This document shows positions 4,735 through 8,473 of a stretch of 8,473 nucleotides of DNA, one piece after another. The stretch covers positions 1 through 8,473 of the forward strand of contig CABMIA010000095.1 in assembly GCA_902386085.1 (NCBI GenBank), in the 5' to 3' direction. Source of the stretch: an uncultured archaeon. GTDB taxonomy: Archaea > Halobacteriota > Methanosarcinia > Methanosarcinales > Methanoperedenaceae. The position numbers and the translations under genes were made by a program. The notes beneath the pieces are model-generated. The model was not told the DNA's origin. It searched no databases and was given only the letters and a program-made list of their open reading frames with translations. The stretch's first letter is position 1. Each line of letters starts with the position of its first letter.

Positions 4735-5444
4735 GAAAGATTTATCCTGCTTTTATAATTTTCTTGATATTGGTTTCGGTTTACTTTTTTTTCAATATCT
4801 ACAGTCCCGGGTCACCTGCAAAAATCGATTTCTCCAAAGTAAATTTAACCGCAAAACCTGCCAGCGAGTTCGTTTATAAGGAAAACCTGGAACTGAAGTT
4901 AAACGGGGAACAGATAACTGCCAGAGATGTAGATAAACAATACGAGAGAATTCCTCCCGAATCCAGGGGAAATGTAACCAAAGACCAGGTTCTGGAGGCT
5001 ATAGTAGATCAGAAGCTCCTGCTCCAGGAGGCAGATAAGAACAAGATTGCAGCAACAGACGAAGAGGTTAATAAATACCTTGGGCAGGTCAGGACTTCAA
5101 GCGGATTGGACGAGAATGCGTTGAACAAGGAGATCTCAAAATCCGGGTATACTATTGATGAATATAAAAACAACATTAAAGAAATGTTGACAGAGTCAAA
5201 ACTCCTGAACCAGGAGCTTGACCTGAAGAATGCCCAGGCATCGGAAGCTGATGTAAATAATTTTATACAAAAAAATAAGGATGAATTCCAGGATGTTTTC
5301 TCTGAGGGAAATAACACTGATATAGAGAGCCTGGTGAAAAACAGGGTAAAGCAGAAATTAACCAGGGAAAAGCAGCAGGCTCTTGTTAAGAATTATATAG
5401 AATCGCTGAGGCAGAAGGCAAATATTAAGGGAGGCGGGGTGTGA
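4731..5444 (+). CDS. Membrane-anchored SurA/PrsA-like chaperone domain protein lacking the parvulin domain
   Basis: This 237-aa protein starts with a basic tip and a single hydrophobic helix (about residues 4-23, IYPAFIIFLILVSVYFFF), so it is probably anchored in the membrane with the rest outside. Residues about 45-190 match the layout of SurA_N/trigger-factor-like chaperone domains: a short segment LKLNGEQITARDVDK, then the helical QVLEAIVDQKLLLQEADKNK typical of the family, and Lys/Glu-rich helices to the end (TREKQQALVKNYIESLRQKA). In full-length SurA/PrsA a parvulin prolyl-isomerase domain would be inserted or follow; none is visible, so this is a holdase or folding chaperone without isomerase activity. 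The ATG at 4731 is preferred over an upstream TTG at 4674 because it directly precedes the membrane helix and follows GGAAGGG. Its TGA overlaps the GTG of the subtilase by 4 nt, so the two are translated together; Bacillus PrsA, which helps fold subtilisin after export, is the obvious analogy. Confidence 0.75.
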   Translation: MRKIYPAFIIFLILVSVYFFFNIYSPGSPAKIDFSKVNLTAKPASEFVYKENLELKLNGEQITARDVDKQYERIPPESRGNVTKDQVLEAIVDQKLLLQEADKNKIAATDEEVNKYLGQVRTSSGLDENALNKEISKSGYTIDEYKNNIKEMLTESKLLNQELDLKNAQASEADVNNFIQKNKDEFQDVFSEGNNTDIESLVKNRVKQKLTREKQQALVKNYIESLRQKANIKGGGV

Positions 5445-8400
5445 GAGCAGACCCGTTAGCGCTGGGCGTATTTGCAGTAATAATAGTGCTAACGTGGAAT
5501 GCAGCATCGGGTACATCTGTGGATTCATGTGGAGAGATAAACAAGTCCGTAGTACTTGACAGGGATATTACTGCATCAGGCTCTTGTTTTAATGTGACGG
5601 CAAGCGATATAACAATAGATTGCAGGTATCCGGTAATCAGCGGGAATGGAACCGGGACCGGGATTACTTTTTCAGATAACAACAACGTAACAATTAGTAA
5701 TTGTACCCTGGAGAACTTTAACATCGCGCTCGATATACAGAATTCTTCTGTTGCCCTGGATACCAGTCTGATAACTAACAATACTGAAGGAATTGTTACA
5801 CGTGGGAATTCCCTCCTGCAAACAGTCAATAATTCTATAAAAAACAATACAATTAATCTGGAAAATACAAATCCTGGAATAACCATCTCGGCAATAAATA
5901 ACTGGTGGGGGTCGAGTGTACCAGGAGAAATAGCTTCCAATATTTCAGGCAGCGTGAATTTCCAGCCTTTTCTGTCAAATGACCCTTACTCAGACAATGA
6001 TAAAGATGGAGTGCCATTATACAGGGATAACTGCCCGAGTAATTATAATCCGGACCAGGTAGATTCTGATAATGATGGGAAGGGGGATGCGTGCGATATG
6101 GATATAATTTTCCCAATAGGTGGATTCGACCCGGTTTTTGAAAGTTTGAACATTATCCCACGGTTATTGACAATAAACCATACAGGATATTATATCCTGC
6201 AGACTTTTAATAGTTCGGTTGATTTTAGTATATTTACACCTTTCAATATATCTATAATCTCATCATTTCCGAAAAACGGACTTCTTGTGAAATTCGATCC
6301 TATTTATTATAGCGCTATTTCGAGCCTGAAAGAAGTCAGGTTTATAGGAATATTCCAGCCTGCATATAAGTTATCAAAGCCGTTATTTGAAGAATTTCAA
6401 AAAGGGAACTTCACAATTCCAGGAAATAGCATAAATATAAATATATATTATTTTGATAATCCCACTTCTATAGCAGCCCTGATCGCTTCATTGAATGGAA
6501 CGTCAACCGTAACATCTGATCATATAAGTGCAACGGTTGACCAGACAAATATTATAAATATTTTGTTTTTGGGCAATGTATATTATGTTGAGAAAACACC
6601 CGTATACGAATTAGCGAACAATGTTGCAGTTAACCTCATTCAAGGCCTTCCTTACGGTGCAACTATTCCTCATGCCGGTAATATTCTGGGTCTGAGCGGA
6701 CAGAATGAAATTGTTGCAGTTCAGGATACAGGCTTAGACACAGGAAATTTACTGACGGTTCATCTTGATTTTCGCGGAAGAATTGTTAATACGTTTTCGT
6801 ATGGAGGGCGTCCAGGCGGTAACTGGAGCGATCCAAATGGCCATGGCACACATGTAGCAGGAAGCGTGCTTGGAAATGGGGCTTCATTTAACGGCTTTAT
6901 CCCGCTTCTGGTCAATGGAAGAGTAAGAGGAGCGGCGTATAATGCAAACCTGGTTTTCCAATCAATGTTGACATCATCGGGCGGTTTAAGTACTGATATG
7001 GGACAAAGCCTAACGGATGCTTATGGCAGTGGAGCTAAAATCCAGACCAATAGCTGGGGAGTAAGTTGCGATCCGAATTATGTCTCAGATTCACGAACTA
7101 TTGACAGGTTCACGTGGGAAAAACCGGATATGCTGGTTCTATTCGCGGCAGGAAATGAAAGAACAGGCTGTAACCGGATAAATTCTCCTGGAACAGCTAA
7201 AAATATAATAACCGTCGGAGCAACAGAAAATTTCAGGCCTTTCGCACCGCCGCTGGGCGGCGGAGTTAGTTCAGATAATATCGATGAAATGGCGTCGTTC
7301 TCAAGTGCAGGCCCCGTGTCCGGCAGCAACCGTTTGAAGCCGGAAATTGTGTCTCCTGGAACAAATATTTATTCAACATATTCCACTTTTTCACCTTATC
7401 CCCCGGTTAACACTGGTGGAAATCACGGCCGGGCAAATAATTCAGCAGTTGACCCTTTTTACAGGTTCATGTCAGGGACTTCAATGGCGACACCCTTAAC
7501 TGCTGGGATTGTTGCACTTATAAGAGAATATCTTAGAACCACTGAAGGTATCGCGGATCCTTCCGCTTCACTTCTAAAAGCCACTTTGCTTAATGGTGCT
7601 GAAGATACTGGCTTTGGAGCAAGTTATCCTAATAACGATATTGGATTTGGCAGGACGAATTTAACAAGTAGTATCATTCCATGTGGTCAAAGCAAGTGTG
7701 TAAAATTTTATGATGCCGGGTCCAATAAAGTTACAAAAACCGATAAAGAGGTAGATCGATTACTTCGATTTTCAGAAGACAGGAACATTTCAATTATGCT
7801 TGTCTGGACAGATTATACTCCTTCCATCTTTGCGGCAAATTCTTTGTACAGTGATCTGGACCTCAAGGTTACGAGTCCATCGAATAATAGATATGTCGGA
7901 AATATATTTTCTGCAAGAGTATCAACCATGAATCCCCCACCTGGAAGTGTTGATGCAACAAACCCTGAAGAAAAAGTATTTATTACGCGGGCAAATAATC
8001 TTGAAGATGGATTTTACAATATTACTGTCCTTGGAAGATCGTTCTCACTCCTCAATGATATTCAGCCATACTCTCTTGTTGTTTCAGGAATAAAGGGTGT
8101 GGATTCGGCCAATTCCACAGATATAAAATATTACTTCCCTGTCGGCAGCAAAATTTACACACAGGCTGTGGGTCTTCCGGGCAGCGCAAATGGCTGGGTA
8201 TTTGTTGTCAACCACAGCGATACATTCAGATGGGACAGAAATATCCAGATGGACACAAACTTCAGAATATATTCTGACATGTCAATTGCATCAAATAATG
8301 ATGGGGAGTTCAAGAATGAAATATGGGACACCACAGGACAGGAAAAAGAAATATTTGAGGCCAACGGGACTTTCAATATTGTTGTAAGCTTAAATCCAGT

Positions 8401-8473
8401 GAGAGATCCTCTTTTTAATTTTGGAAGAGACCTGGTTGATTACCACAGAAAAGTGGGTTTTAGTGTCAGCGCA
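5441..8473 (+). CDS. Secreted KP-43-like S8 (subtilisin) protease with beta-helix and TSP3 modules (3' end beyond window)
   Basis: The frame is open for 1011 codons to the window edge. The start is GTG at 5441 with GGGAGG 6 nt upstream, overlapping the chaperone stop. Modules in order: signal peptide (about 1-24); a right-handed beta-helix (about 30-182; NosD-like Cys-rich start, NNWWGS at 153-158); a Ca-binding thrombospondin type 3 repeat (185-219; DNDKDG...DSDNDGKGDACD); a pro-region (about 225-415; includes RFIGIFQPAYKL, as in KP-43 relatives); and the S8 domain with Asp429 (VAVQDTG), His468 (GHGTHVAG), oxyanion Asn572 (AAGNE) and Ser681 (SGTSMATP). All catalytic residues are present. A C-terminal jelly-roll (about 746-885, LVWTDYTP...SDLDLKVTSP) matches KP-43. 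A further domain from about 895, with a YTQAVGLPGSANGWVFVV motif, resembles archaeal surface-protein repeats. Many NxS/T sequons suggest glycosylation outside the cell. It is probably exported with help from the overlapping chaperone gene; a C-terminal anchor may lie outside the window. Confidence 0.93.
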   Translation, partial: MRADPLALGVFAVIIVLTWNAASGTSVDSCGEINKSVVLDRDITASGSCFNVTASDITIDCRYPVISGNGTGTGITFSDNNNVTISNCTLENFNIALDIQNSSVALDTSLITNNTEGIVTRGNSLLQTVNNSIKNNTINLENTNPGITISAINNWWGSSVPGEIASNISGSVNFQPFLSNDPYSDNDKDGVPLYRDNCPSNYNPDQVDSDNDGKGDACDMDIIFPIGGFDPVFESLNIIPRLLTINHTGYYILQTFNSSVDFSIFTPFNISIISSFPKNGLLVKFDPIYYSAISSLKEVRFIGIFQPAYKLSKPLFEEFQKGNFTIPGNSININIYYFDNPTSIAALIASLNGTSTVTSDHISATVDQTNIINILFLGNVYYVEKTPVYELANNVAVNLIQGLPYGATIPHAGNILGLSGQNEIVAVQDTGLDTGNLLTVHLDFRGRIVNTFSYGGRPGGNWSDPNGHGTHVAGSVLGNGASFNGFIPLLVNGRVRGAAYNANLVFQSMLTSSGGLSTDMGQSLTDAYGSGAKIQTNSWGVSCDPNYVSDSRTIDRFTWEKPDMLVLFAAGNERTGCNRINSPGTAKNIITVGATENFRPFAPPLGGGVSSDNIDEMASFSSAGPVSGSNRLKPEIVSPGTNIYSTYSTFSPYPPVNTGGNHGRANNSAVDPFYRFMSGTSMATPLTAGIVALIREYLRTTEGIADPSASLLKATLLNGAEDTGFGASYPNNDIGFGRTNLTSSIIPCGQSKCVKFYDAGSNKVTKTDKEVDRLLRFSEDRNISIMLVWTDYTPSIFAANSLYSDLDLKVTSPSNNRYVGNIFSARVSTMNPPPGSVDATNPEEKVFITRANNLEDGFYNITVLGRSFSLLNDIQPYSLVVSGIKGVDSANSTDIKYYFPVGSKIYTQAVGLPGSANGWVFVVNHSDTFRWDRNIQMDTNFRIYSDMSIASNNDGEFKNEIWDTTGQEKEIFEANGTFNIVVSLNPVRDPLFNFGRDLVDYHRKVGFSVSA

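Noticed and set aside
1..8473. Mobile elements, tRNA or rRNA genes, CRISPR arrays
   Set aside because: No transposase or integrase frame, cloverleaf-like sequence or regular spaced repeat was found by reading.

Overview
The window reads as archaeal, most likely from a methanogen or an anaerobic methanotroph of the Methanosarcinales type. The main evidence is the start of mcrC (methyl-coenzyme M reductase operon/activation protein C) on the minus strand at the left edge, plus a CbiA/CfbB-type amidotransferase of the cobalamin/F430 pathways. AT-rich intergenic regions carry TATA-like boxes, and several genes have strong GGAGG-type ribosome sites. A large secreted subtilase has a beta-helix, a thrombospondin type 3 repeat and many N-glycosylation sequons, which fits the surface proteins of these archaea. 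The exact genus (Methanosarcina, Ca. Methanoperedens or another) cannot be settled from the sequence alone.

Left part (1-1992, minus strand): a redox/iron gene cluster transcribed towards mcrC. In transcription order it holds a 59-aa orphan protein, a terminator-like structure, a 37-aa short ORF with a very strong ribosome site, a rubrerythrin-like di-iron protein, an AhpD/carboxymuconolactone-decarboxylase-like CxxC protein, a bacterioferritin-like protein, and mcrC joined to it by an ATGA overlap. In front of the cluster, between a TATA-like box and the expected transcription start, lies a perfect 7-1-7 palindrome of the Fur/PerR/Zur type (2022-2038). An iron- or peroxide-responsive regulator may therefore control at least the first gene.

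Middle part (2186-4453, plus strand): a small cupin with a depleted metal site, two doubtful short ORFs behind an orphan Shine-Dalgarno tract, a HIT-family hydrolase, and overlapping it by 11 nt the cbiA/cfbB reading frame. That frame is complete from its Walker A motif to its glutaminase Cys and C-terminal His motif, except for an in-frame TAA at codon 50. TAA is not the pyrrolysine codon, so this is a nonsense mutation, an assembly error or a recoding event.

Right part (4454-8473, plus strand): a promoter region with a perfect inverted repeat touching the TATA-like box, then three overlapping genes: a 41-aa short ORF, a membrane-anchored SurA/PrsA-like chaperone that lacks the parvulin catalytic domain, and a KP-43-like S8 protease that runs off the window end (1011 codons visible). 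The stop-start overlaps suggest that the foldase-like anchor and the protease are made together, much as Bacillus PrsA assists subtilisin outside the membrane.
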